DNA from: Bacteroidales bacterium UBA3834
GTDB taxonomy: Bacteria; Bacteroidota; Bacteroidia; Bacteroidales; P3
Direction of reading: 5' to 3'
DNA: 38,507 nt
NCBI GenBank assembly: GCA_002392965.1
Contig: DGIA01000033.1
Coordinates: 87,338 to 125,844 of the forward strand
Position 1 is the stretch's first letter. Every line of letters begins with the position of its first letter. Below, piece after piece: positions 13,436-20,849 of the stretch. The position numbers and the translations under genes are program-made. The notes beneath the pieces are model-generated. The model had not been told where the DNA came from. It saw only the letters and a list, made by a program, of their open reading frames with translations, and did not search any database.

Positions 13436-14287
13436 TTACTCAGCCTTCGGGGCTTCCTCGGCCTTGGGCTCCTCAGCCTTCTCGGCCTTGGGCTCACCGG
13501 TGCGGGGACGGCGGGCGCGGGTCTTGCGCTCGACGGGGCGCTGCTCGTCGTTGTTCTCGACGGGGGCGGCCTCTTCCTCCTGCTGGGCGTCCTTGTCGAG
13601 GGCGCGCTCGTTCAAGCCTTCCTGGATGGCCTCGCACATGTGTTTGAGGATGCAGGCAATCGACTTCGACGCATCATCGTTAGCGGGAATCGGGAAGTCG
13701 ATGAGCTCGGGGTTGGTGTTGGTGTCCACGAGGGCGAAGGTGGGGATGTTCAAGCGGCGTGCCTCGGCGACGGCGATGTGCTCCTTGTTGATGTCGATGA
13801 CAAACAGGGCGCTGGGCAGACGGGTGAGGTCGGCGATGGAGCCAAGGTTCTTGTCGAGCTTGGCACGCTCGCGCTGCACCTGGAGGCGCTCACGCTTGGA
13901 GATATTGTTGAAATCCTTGTCGTGCATCAGGGCGTCGAGGCTGTTCATCTTCTTGACAGCCTTGCGGATGGTGCTGAAGTTGGTCAGCATGCCGCCCGGC
14001 CAGCGCTCGGTGACGAAGGGCATGTCCACGCTCTGAGCCATCTCGGCGACGACGTCCTTGGCCTGCTTCTTGGTGGCCACGAAGAGGACCTTCTTGCCGC
14101 TGCGGGCCATCTGCTTCAGGGCAGCCGCGGCCTCGTCGGCTTTGGCGATGGTCTTCTGCAGGTCGATGACGTGCACGCCGTTGTGCTCCTTGAAGATATA
14201 AGGAGCCATTTTGGGATTCCATTTACGCTTGAGGTGACCGAAGTGGCAACCAGCATCAAGCAGTTCTTCGAATTTGAGTTCGTTCAT
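13436..14287 (-). CDS. rpsB: 30S ribosomal protein S2
   Basis: 283-residue small-subunit protein. The core is typical (DAGCHFGHLKRKWNPKMAPYIF near the start, VTERWPGGMLTNF, and the nucleotide-like fold end LIDFPIPANDDASKSI). After about residue 230 comes a charged tail of roughly 50 residues rich in Glu, Ala, Lys, Pro and Arg, longer than in E. coli S2 but seen in Bacteroidota. It lies between rpsI and tsf, in an operon headed by rplM. A 219-nt gap upstream contains heptamer repeats and a strong candidate RNA structure. Confidence 0.97.
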   Translation of the reverse strand: MNELKFEELLDAGCHFGHLKRKWNPKMAPYIFKEHNGVHVIDLQKTIAKADEAAAALKQMARSGKKVLFVATKKQAKDVVAEMAQSVDMPFVTERWPGGMLTNFSTIRKAVKKMNSLDALMHDKDFNNISKRERLQVQRERAKLDKNLGSIADLTRLPSALFVIDINKEHIAVAEARRLNIPTFALVDTNTNPELIDFPIPANDDASKSIACILKHMCEAIQEGLNERALDKDAQQEEEAAPVENNDEQRPVERKTRARRPRTGEPKAEKAEEPKAEEAPKAE

Positions 14288-14319
14288 TGTTTACTTTCCT
14301 TTTTGTTGTTTTACTTTTA

Positions 14320-14408
14320 CCAACCGTCAGGCAGACCTCAGGGCTGTGTTTTCCGGCTGTCCTATGCTGCTCGGAGTATCAACACAGCGGTACATCCTGA
14401 CGATTTGG
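14320..14408 (-). promoter_or_regulatory. Candidate structured RNA leader of rpsB
   Basis: Nested inverted repeats read on the minus strand: CCAA/TTGG outermost (14405-14408 with 14320-14323), CCTGACG-type arms (14396-14402 with 14325-14331) and an 8-bp inner stem between 14381-14388 and 14343-14350 (GCTGTGTT/AACACAGC). The structure ends about 33 nt before the rpsB start. In E. coli S2 represses its own operon through the leader, so an autoregulatory site is a reasonable inference, not shown. Confidence 0.6.
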
Positions 14409-14421
14409 ATACTAAACTTTC

Positions 14422-14506
14422 GTTTAATTTTGAATTCTGAAAGTTGAATTTTGAAAGCCTTGCGGCCGTTTCTTCGAAATTCAAAATTCGTAATTCGAAA
14501 TTTCTT
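14422..14506. repeat. Paired 7-bp repeat arrays after rpsI
   Basis: Left array, five heptamers: GTTTAAT, TTTGAAT, TCTGAAA, GTTGAAT, TTTGAAA (14422-14456). Right array, five heptamers in the opposite orientation: CTTCGAA, ATTCAAA, ATTCGTA, ATTCGAA, ATTTCTT (14472-14506). The two arms can pair across a 15-nt GC-rich loop. The array abuts the rpsI stop codon exactly. Confidence 0.85.
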
Positions 14507-14896
14507 TTAACGCTTGCTGAACTGGAAGCGCTTGCGGGCTTTGGGCTGACCGGGTTTCTTACGCTCGACCATACGCGGGTCACGCATCAGGAAGCCTTCC
14601 TTCTTGAGGGCGGGGCGATCCTCGATGTTGTTCTCGCAGAGGGCGCGGGCGATAGCCATACGCAGGGCCTGGGCCTGGCCGGTGATGCCGCCACCGTCGA
14701 GGTTGGCTTTGACATCCCATTTGCCTTCGGCGTTGGCCACGGCGAAAGCCTGGTTCACGATGTACTGCAGCGGACCGGTGGGGAAATATTCCTTGTAGTC
14801 GCGGCCGTTGACCTTGATTTCGCCATTGCCGAGGGTCATATAGACGCGGGCCACGGCGGTCTTTCTTCTACCAATGGTGTTGATAACTTCTGCCAT
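14507..14896 (-). CDS. rpsI: 30S ribosomal protein S9
   Basis: 129-residue small-subunit protein whose C-terminal tail reaches the P-site tRNA. The N-terminal motif TIGRRKTAVARVYM and the strongly basic end (RKKPGQPKARKRFQFSKR) are diagnostic; the final SKR triplet is conserved. It follows rplM by 8 nt, the universal rplM-rpsI pair. Length is standard. Confidence 0.97.
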   Translation of the reverse strand: MAEVINTIGRRKTAVARVYMTLGNGEIKVNGRDYKEYFPTGPLQYIVNQAFAVANAEGKWDVKANLDGGGITGQAQALRMAIARALCENNIEDRPALKKEGFLMRDPRMVERKKPGQPKARKRFQFSKR

Positions 14897-14904
14897 ATCT
14901 CTTT

Positions 14905-15360
14905 TTATCTAACTTCGTTAATATTAATGGCTTTGGGGTTCTGACCCTGATGGGGATGCTCGCTGCCGGCATAGATGTGGAGGTTGCGGTAGAGGGCATC
15001 GCCGAGGCGGTTCTTCGGAAGCATGCCGCGGATGGCGTGCTCGAGGATACGCTCAGGGTGGGTGGCGCGCACCTTGGCAGGGGTGGTCTCACGCTGGCCG
15101 CCGGGATAACCGGTGTAGCGCTGATAAATCTTGTCAGTCTCCTTCTTGCCGCTGAAGACAACCTTCTCGGCATTGATGATGATGACATTGTCGCCGCAGT
15201 CGACGTGCGGGGTGAACGAGGGCTTCGTCTTGCCGCGCAGGATGTTGGCCACGCGGGTTGCCAGACGGCCTACGGTCTGTCCTTCGGCATCAACCAGCAG
15301 CCATTCTTTCTGAACGGTCTGCTTGTTGGCTGATACGGTTTTGTAACTTAACGTACTCAT
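14905..15360 (-). CDS. rplM: 50S ribosomal protein L13
   Basis: 151-residue early-assembly protein of the large subunit. The family motifs WLLVDAEGQTVGRLATRVANILRGK, the HVDCGDNVIIINA block and the IRGMLPKNRLG segment are all present. First gene of the rplM-rpsI-rpsB-tsf operon, with a canonical promoter about 170 bp upstream and a leader containing two small hairpins. Nothing unusual in sequence or length. Confidence 0.97.
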   Translation of the reverse strand: MSTLSYKTVSANKQTVQKEWLLVDAEGQTVGRLATRVANILRGKTKPSFTPHVDCGDNVIIINAEKVVFSGKKETDKIYQRYTGYPGGQRETTPAKVRATHPERILEHAIRGMLPKNRLGDALYRNLHIYAGSEHPHQGQNPKAININEVR

Positions 15361-15429
15361 TTTTTTATTTTACTAACGATGATGTTTTTGTTTCAAATTG
15401 TTAATTTCTCCTCTGGTTGCATCGCATTT

Positions 15430-15500
15430 TGACCGCTGACGGATAATCGGTCATTACACTTATCGGCCTGAGAATATGCACCTTGAACGGGTAGGCAAGG
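15430..15500 (-). promoter_or_regulatory. Hairpins in the rplM leader
   Basis: Two stems occur in the roughly 160-nt leader: CCTTG/CAAGG (15481-15485 with 15496-15500) and TGACCG/CGGTCA (15430-15435 with 15448-15453). L13 leaders are regulatory in some bacteria. Here the stems are short and the case for control by L13 or S9 is weak. Confidence 0.35.
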
Positions 15501-15526
15501 CACAATATCCCCATTTTTGGAGAGTG

Positions 15527-15557
15527 CAAAGTTACGAACAATTTCTTAACTGGCAAA
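15527..15557 (-). promoter_or_regulatory. Promoter of the rplM-rpsI-rpsB-tsf operon
   Basis: On the minus strand TTTG (15557-15554) and TAACTTTG (15534-15527) are separated by exactly 19 bp, matching both elements of the Bacteroidota housekeeping promoter. Transcription should start near 15520. It lies 55 bp beyond the miaA stop. Confidence 0.85.
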
Positions 15558-15612
15558 ATCTTTTTTCGCTCCTGCTCTTAAAAACTCCTAAATTAAAAAT
15601 GTAGAACATTAA

Positions 15613-16539
15613 TTATAAGAAAGCAATGAGCAGGTCGGCACGGGTGGTAGTTGGAAGGTTGCCGTCAATCCAGTGGATTGCAACACCGTTGCGCTCCATG
15701 CGGCGAAACCAGGTCATTTGGCGCTTGGCAAAGCGTCGGATGTCAGTGAAGAGGTCTCGGAACATATCTTCTTCGGAGCATTGCCCTAGTAAGAATCGTG
15801 TCACATGGCGGTATTCCAGACCGAATCGCATCAGTCGATCTGGCTTTACCCCGTTGTCTATTAACCGTTGTACTTCATTGGTCATGCCTTCCTCCAATCG
15901 AGTACGTAAGCGTTGTTCTATTCGGTCGATAATATCCTGTCGTTCGAGGCGAATGCCGAAAACCCGATGCTGCATCTCAGGCAGATGGGAATAATTTTCA
16001 GGGTGTTTAGCTGCATATTCTTGTATCTCAAGGGCTCGTAACAACCGTTCGCGGGTTTCGGTATCGGTATGGTTGTGCAAAGGGCCGTAGGAGGCCAGAC
16101 GTGCAGTGAGTTCCTCATCGCTGCAGCTTTTGACAGAATTTCTCCATTCGGGGTCGATTGGTGCGTCACTAAGTCGGTAGCCACGCACCACAGCATCGAG
16201 GTACAAACCTGTACCACCGCATAGTATCGGCTGTTTCCCTCGAGCAGTGATGTCGTTGAATGCTTTGATGAAATCGTTGACAAAACGGTATGCCGAGTAT
16301 TCCTCTGCCGGGTCACAGATGTCGATGATGTGGTAAGGAATATGGGTGCCGTGCAAGTTGTAGTCGGCCAAGTCTTTGCCTGTACCTACATCCATGCCGC
16401 GGAACACTTGCCTCGAGTCGGCACTTATGACTTCGCCATTAAGGCGATAAGCCACCTCAGCGGCCAAAGCGGTTTTGCCTGTCGCTGTGGGACCTAAAAT
16501 GGTGATTAGTGTTAATTGTTTAGTGTCTGGTTCACTCAT
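15613..16539 (-). CDS. miaA: tRNA dimethylallyltransferase
   Basis: Adds a dimethylallyl group to A37 of tRNAs that read codons starting with U. 308 residues, a normal length. The P-loop GPTATGKT is at residues 16-23; the family blocks ISADSRQVFRGMDVGTGK and ILCGGTGLYLDAVVRG and the RRFAKRQMTWFRR segment are intact. Its start lies 8 bp inside the end of the PorE-like gene, so the two are probably co-transcribed. Composition is slightly less GC-rich than the ribosomal genes beside it. Confidence 0.95.
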   Translation of the reverse strand: MSEPDTKQLTLITILGPTATGKTALAAEVAYRLNGEVISADSRQVFRGMDVGTGKDLADYNLHGTHIPYHIIDICDPAEEYSAYRFVNDFIKAFNDITARGKQPILCGGTGLYLDAVVRGYRLSDAPIDPEWRNSVKSCSDEELTARLASYGPLHNHTDTETRERLLRALEIQEYAAKHPENYSHLPEMQHRVFGIRLERQDIIDRIEQRLRTRLEEGMTNEVQRLIDNGVKPDRLMRFGLEYRHVTRFLLGQCSEEDMFRDLFTDIRRFAKRQMTWFRRMERNGVAIHWIDGNLPTTTRADLLIAFL

Positions 16540-19279
16540 CGAAAAAGACCAGCTTGGCGCGCTGCTTGTCGAACTCGTATTCGCCGAACTGGTGCAAGCC
16601 TGTGCGGTTGATGATGAACTTATAGTCGATGCCTTTTACAACCACGGCCTCCACGTTCTTTACTTTCTGCTCGCCAATCTGCATCTCTTTGAAAATGATG
16701 GTTGCGTGGTCGAGGATATTGCCCTCGGGGTCGAAACTTTCGTCGCGCAGAGGGAAGTCTTCCTTGGTGATGCGCTGCTGGTAGAGCAGGTTCATGGCTT
16801 CCTCCCATGAGATGGCGAGGGGTTCCAGATAGCGTTCGTCGATGAGCATCGGCACCTGCTGGGCACTGTTGATGATGCACTGTATCTCGCCTCGGGTGGC
16901 GTTAATCATTGTCACGGCTATCACGCTTTCGTCGTGCACGATGACGGGATCTTTTATCTTGTCAAGGTCCTCGAGTTCATTATCGACCAAGTTCACCACC
17001 TTACCTTCACCCGTCGTGGCGATGTTATCTATTTCGCGGCGTGATACATAATCGTCCCTCAGCACGAGAAACTCAATGCGGCGGTTCAGTGAGTGGGCCG
17101 CCTGCTGGCGATCGCCGCTCAAGGTGGCGATATAGTCGCAGTTCATTTCCATGCCTTCTTGGAAACTATAGGGTTTGCCGTTAACCGTCACGGTGACGTC
17201 TTTGTCCAACACACGCGGCACGCGGTCGGCGTAGCCTTTGGCTACCAGCCGCTCACGCTCAATGCCTCGACTCACAAGATAATCGACCACCGTCTGGGCA
17301 CGGCGTTGGCTGAGGGTATCGTTGGTCAGACCTACGTAAGGTTGGCAGTCAGTGTGTGAACGTATCTCTACTACAAGGCTGGGGTTGTTCTCCATGATGA
17401 TGTAGAGGTCCATCAGCGAATCCATGAACTCGCCCTTGAGTTCTGTACGAGCCAAGTCGAAACGAATCTCGGGCAATATCACCGGCGTTTTGGGAACCGG
17501 CTCCATACGGAAGTCGTGCTTGATATATTTGTTGGTGTTATATCCGCGGGTGCTCTCCGAGCCCTCGATGCTGTAGTAGTCTTTCTTCGAGAGGTACATC
17601 TTATACACTACGTCGCGACGAACCACTGTGCTGTCGAATTTGTAGTGTCCGCGTTTGTCAGTGCGGGTTTCGCTCTCGGTGCCATCTGAACCCACCAGCC
17701 TGATGCGTACATTCTGCATGAGTTGCATCGATTTCTCATCGCGCACAATGCCTTCGATGCTGTAATTCAGGGCCGGCAGCGCAAAGTAGAAGATTTCGTC
17801 GTTGATGGGGGGGGTCTGGTTTTTAGTTTGGTTGGCCAAATGGCGGTTCAGGGGGTCTGCGAAGGGACGGTTTGAGGAGAAGTAACCGCGCTCCACCACA
17901 TTGCTTCTCTCTTGGTCGGGATAGAAAATGATGGACATTTCGTCGTATGACGAATTGAGCGGTACGCCCAGGTTTACAGGCGACGACCATTTGCCATTGG
18001 GGTTCAGACGGCTGCTGAAAAGATCCTGTCCGCCAATGCCAGGATGGCCATCAGACGAGAAATAAAGCAGTGAATCGTTACGGAGTACAGGCATGATTTC
18101 GCGACCTGGGGTGTTGATAATGGAGGTCAGGTTCACCGCTTTCCCGAAGTCGTCGGCGGTACTCTTGCGGGTAGCCTTCCATAGGTCGTAACCACCAAAG
18201 CCGCCTGGCATATCGGAGGTGAAGTATAACGTCAGGCCGTCGCTGCTGATGGCAGGATAGAGGTAATTGTAGGCAGTGTCGCCTAAGTTGAGGCGGACGG
18301 GTTCGTACCATTCACCTGGCTTCACTTCCATGCTCTCTTCCGCCGCCTCGGATGCGGCTTCAGCTATGTTCTGAGCCATGCCCCACGGGGTCATGTTCGA
18401 GTGTTTCTGCTTTTTGTTCTTGCTGCTTTTCTTGGCCTTTTTTTTGTCGTTCGCCTCTTCTGGGTTCTTTATCGACACATAGATGGCGCAACCATGTGTT
18501 TCGCCCTCCCATACATCGCAACGTGTGAAATAGACGGTGAGACCGTCGGGCGAGAACGAAGGCTCACCTTCGTTCACCTCGCTGTTGACCCTTTCGCTCT
18601 TGTCAAATGGTTCTGGCCGTGATACCCAGTTGCCGTTGCGGTCCTGATACACGACATAGAGATCGGAAAAAGCTTGGTTGGTCCAGGGGTCGGCATAGTC
18701 TTCCGCACCCTCTGCGAAGCGTGAGGTGGTGAACACCAAATGAGTCGTATCATTACCCACGAAACGTGGTGCCCAATCGTTGTAGTCGCTGCACCAATCG
18801 CTCATCTTCTTAATTTCGTGACGTGTACGGTTGATGGAAAGCTGGTTGGCGTAAATAAGCGAAGCCTTGCGTTTGGCAGCATGGCTGTCTGTCGGCTCCA
18901 TCTGCAGATATTTCTCATAATATTCGTCCGCCTCGTCAAACTTGTCCTCAAAACGGCATATCTCGGCTAGGTTGAAGTACAATTTGCGCTCTGTCGTGGC
19001 GTAGCCGTCAGTGGCCAGTCGTTTATAGATGCGTTCGGCATGTGGGTAGTCGTACATCAGGCGATAGCACTCGGCCATCTGGAAATAGACACGGTTCTTC
19101 TCGGCCTTGTTGTCCTTAATCTTTTCATAGGCCTTGGAGTATTGCTCCAGGGCTTCCACAAAGCGGTTCTGATCGAAGAGGTTGTCGGCTTTCGCGGCCA
19201 AGCTCTTCTGGGCATAAGCTCCCGAGGTCATCACCACGGCGATGAAGAGTAGCAAAAGGCCTCTTTTCAGTGTTTTCAT
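16532..19279 (-). CDS. PorE-like OmpA-family protein (type IX secretion)
   Basis: A 915-residue exported protein. The signal peptide (about 1-23, ending SGAYAQ) is followed by TPR-like helices (about 25-160), then beta-propeller PD40-type repeats (FSPDGLTVYFTR, ISSDGLTLYFTSDMPGGFGGYDLW, YFSSDGHPGIGGQDLF) up to about 480. A carboxypeptidase-regulatory type domain (YSIEGIVRD...) precedes the OmpA C-terminal domain (VEIRSHTDCQPYVGLTNDTLSQRRAQTVVDYL), which binds peptidoglycan. This order matches PorE of Porphyromonas gingivalis (PG1058), which anchors the type IX machine to the wall. It is about 240 residues longer: residues about 746-915 form an extra domain. A Lys-rich insertion lies around residue 280, and a C8 tract at 17807-17814. 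Confidence 0.85.
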   Translation of the reverse strand: MKTLKRGLLLLFIAVVMTSGAYAQKSLAAKADNLFDQNRFVEALEQYSKAYEKIKDNKAEKNRVYFQMAECYRLMYDYPHAERIYKRLATDGYATTERKLYFNLAEICRFEDKFDEADEYYEKYLQMEPTDSHAAKRKASLIYANQLSINRTRHEIKKMSDWCSDYNDWAPRFVGNDTTHLVFTTSRFAEGAEDYADPWTNQAFSDLYVVYQDRNGNWVSRPEPFDKSERVNSEVNEGEPSFSPDGLTVYFTRCDVWEGETHGCAIYVSIKNPEEANDKKKAKKSSKNKKQKHSNMTPWGMAQNIAEAASEAAEESMEVKPGEWYEPVRLNLGDTAYNYLYPAISSDGLTLYFTSDMPGGFGGYDLWKATRKSTADDFGKAVNLTSIINTPGREIMPVLRNDSLLYFSSDGHPGIGGQDLFSSRLNPNGKWSSPVNLGVPLNSSYDEMSIIFYPDQERSNVVERGYFSSNRPFADPLNRHLANQTKNQTPPINDEIFYFALPALNYSIEGIVRDEKSMQLMQNVRIRLVGSDGTESETRTDKRGHYKFDSTVVRRDVVYKMYLSKKDYYSIEGSESTRGYNTNKYIKHDFRMEPVPKTPVILPEIRFDLARTELKGEFMDSLMDLYIIMENNPSLVVEIRSHTDCQPYVGLTNDTLSQRRAQTVVDYLVSRGIERERLVAKGYADRVPRVLDKDVTVTVNGKPYSFQEGMEMNCDYIATLSGDRQQAAHSLNRRIEFLVLRDDYVSRREIDNIATTGEGKVVNLVDNELEDLDKIKDPVIVHDESVIAVTMINATRGEIQCIINSAQQVPMLIDERYLEPLAISWEEAMNLLYQQRITKEDFPLRDESFDPEGNILDHATIIFKEMQIGEQKVKNVEAVVVKGIDYKFIINRTGLHQFGEYEFDKQRAKLVFFDE
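17807..17814. repeat. C8 tract in the coding strand of the PorE-like gene
   Basis: Eight C in a row on the coding strand (G8 on plus) encode the Pro-Pro in the KNQTPPIND link between the propeller and the regulatory domain, near residue 490. Gain or loss of one base would truncate the protein before its OmpA domain. Confidence 0.85.
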
Positions 19280-19379
19280 ATATATATTCTAAATTATTTA
19301 CTTATTATTAGTTCCACAACCTACTCATTGAAAGAGTGTTATGGTGAAATCAATATGTAAGTTCAAAATGCTAAATTAC

Positions 19380-19409
19380 AACTTTTTTCTTATATGGCAA
19401 AAAAAAGTT
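19380..19409. repeat. A/T-rich inverted repeat upstream of the PorE-like gene
   Basis: AACTTTTTT and AAAAAAGTT flank a short loop, forming a 9-bp stem about 100 bp upstream of the PorE-like start. It could act as a terminator in either orientation or as a binding site. Confidence 0.45.
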
Positions 19410-19473
19410 GTGAGCAAGGGCTTTGTACACATCCCCTTACCCATTGGTTCCTGGTTAATTCATATACCCCATC

Positions 19474-19516
19474 ATTGTGACTACATGGTTCTATAAAACC
19501 ATTTTGGAGTCACAAT
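19474..19516 (-). terminator. Nested inverted repeat downstream of clpX
   Basis: Outer 9-bp arms ATTGTGACT (19474-19482) and AGTCACAAT (19508-19516) enclose inner arms ATGGTT and AACCAT. It lies about 105 bp beyond the clpX stop. It has no U-run after it on the minus strand, so it may be an operator or RNA element rather than a terminator. Confidence 0.4.
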
Positions 19517-19619
19517 GGAGGCAAAAGGGATAGTATATGGTGGATTAGTCGATTATAAAGGTCTTCTTTCTGATTTTTCCAGTGAATAAACCGTCATAAT
19601 CAACGGGTTATGTGTCTGG

Positions 19620-20849
19620 TTAAAGTTTGATTTTGCGCTCGGCTTCGTCGCGGGTGAGGGTGTAGGTAGAGCCTTTGCCCATAGCCGGCAGGTCGAACAT
19701 GAGGTCGGTCATGATGCCTTCCATGATGGAGCGGAGGCCGCGGGCACCGAGGTGGTACTCTACAGCGCGATCGACCACGAGGTCGAGCATGGCAGGTTCG
19801 AAGACGAGTGTGACGCCATCCATCTGGAAAAGTGCCTCATACTGCTTGGTAAGGGCATTTTTTGGTTCGGTGAGGATGCGTCGGAGGGCGTTGCGGTCGA
19901 GGGGCTGGAGGGCGGTGAGAACAGGGAAGCGGCCGACGAGTTCGGGAATAAGTCCGAACTTCTTGAGATCCATAGGCTGGACGTACTGCAGCATGTTGTT
20001 GCGGTCCAATTCTTGGCGTTTTTCGTCGCCTTTGAAACCGATGACATTGGAGTTGAGGCGGGCGGCGATGGCACGTTCGATGCCGTCGAAGGCACCGCCG
20101 CAGATAAAGAGTATGTTGCGTGTGTTGATTTTGATAAGCTTCTGTTCTGGGTGCTTGCGGCCACCCTCGGGTGGTACGTTGACTTCGGCGCCTTCGAGCA
20201 GTTTCAGCAGTGCCTGCTGCACGCCTTCGCCACTGACGTCACGTGTGATGGAAGTGTTTTCGCTCTTGCGTGCTATCTTGTCTATCTCATCGATGAAGAC
20301 GATGCCGCGTTCGCAGGCAGGTACATCGTAGTCGGCGGCCTGGAGAAGGCGCACGAGCACATTCTCCACGTCGTCGCCCACGTAGCCGGCTTCGGTGAGG
20401 GTGGTGGCATCGGCAATGCAAAATGGCACTTTAAGCAGACGGGCGATGGTGCGTGCGAGAAGGGTCTTGCCGGTGCCGGTCTCGCCGACCATAACAATAT
20501 TGCTCTTCTCAATCTCCACTTCATTTTGGTTACCATGTTCCTGGTTGTATCTCAGTCGTTTGTAGTGGTTATAGACGGCCACCGAAAGAACACGTTTGGC
20601 GGCTTCCTGACCGATGACATAAAGGTCGAGAAACTGTTTGATTTCGGCAGGGTTGGGAATGTCAGTGCTTTGGATTTCAAATCTCGGATTCTGTGTCTTC
20701 CTGTTGTGTTCAGCAAAGATTTGGCCGGCTTGGTGGGCACAGTCGGCGCAGATGTAGCCGTTGAGGCCGCTGAGGAGCATGCCCGACTGGGATGCAGGAC
20801 GGCCACAGAAGGAGCAGTGCTCTTCAGGTTGATTGGGTTTCTTGGACAT
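19620..20849 (-). CDS. clpX: ATP-dependent protease ATP-binding subunit ClpX
   Basis: AAA+ unfoldase that feeds substrates to ClpP. 409 residues. The N-terminal zinc domain has its four ligands at Cys12, Cys15, Cys34 and Cys37 (CSFC ... CADC). Walker A is GETGTGKT (about 122-129), Walker B is FIDEID (185-190), and the sensor-2 block ARGLRSIME is near the C-terminus. Its start overlaps the rodA stop by one base (TGATG), so it is translated from the mrdA-rodA transcript. Linkage to cell-shape genes rather than clpP is notable but not unique. Confidence 0.97.
   Translation of the reverse strand: MSKKPNQPEEHCSFCGRPASQSGMLLSGLNGYICADCAHQAGQIFAEHNRKTQNPRFEIQSTDIPNPAEIKQFLDLYVIGQEAAKRVLSVAVYNHYKRLRYNQEHGNQNEVEIEKSNIVMVGETGTGKTLLARTIARLLKVPFCIADATTLTEAGYVGDDVENVLVRLLQAADYDVPACERGIVFIDEIDKIARKSENTSITRDVSGEGVQQALLKLLEGAEVNVPPEGGRKHPEQKLIKINTRNILFICGGAFDGIERAIAARLNSNVIGFKGDEKRQELDRNNMLQYVQPMDLKKFGLIPELVGRFPVLTALQPLDRNALRRILTEPKNALTKQYEALFQMDGVTLVFEPAMLDLVVDRAVEYHLGARGLRSIMEGIMTDLMFDLPAMGKGSTYTLTRDEAERKIKL

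Larger units (their letters stand above)
19280..19619. other. 340-bp gap between the PorE-like gene and clpX
   Basis: An AT-rich gap with no coding potential that I can see. It holds two inverted repeats, listed separately, and otherwise nothing recognised; no clear TAnnTTTG box for the PorE-like gene was found. It must contain the clpX 3' end and the promoter of the PorE-like gene, both on the minus strand. Confidence 0.6.
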
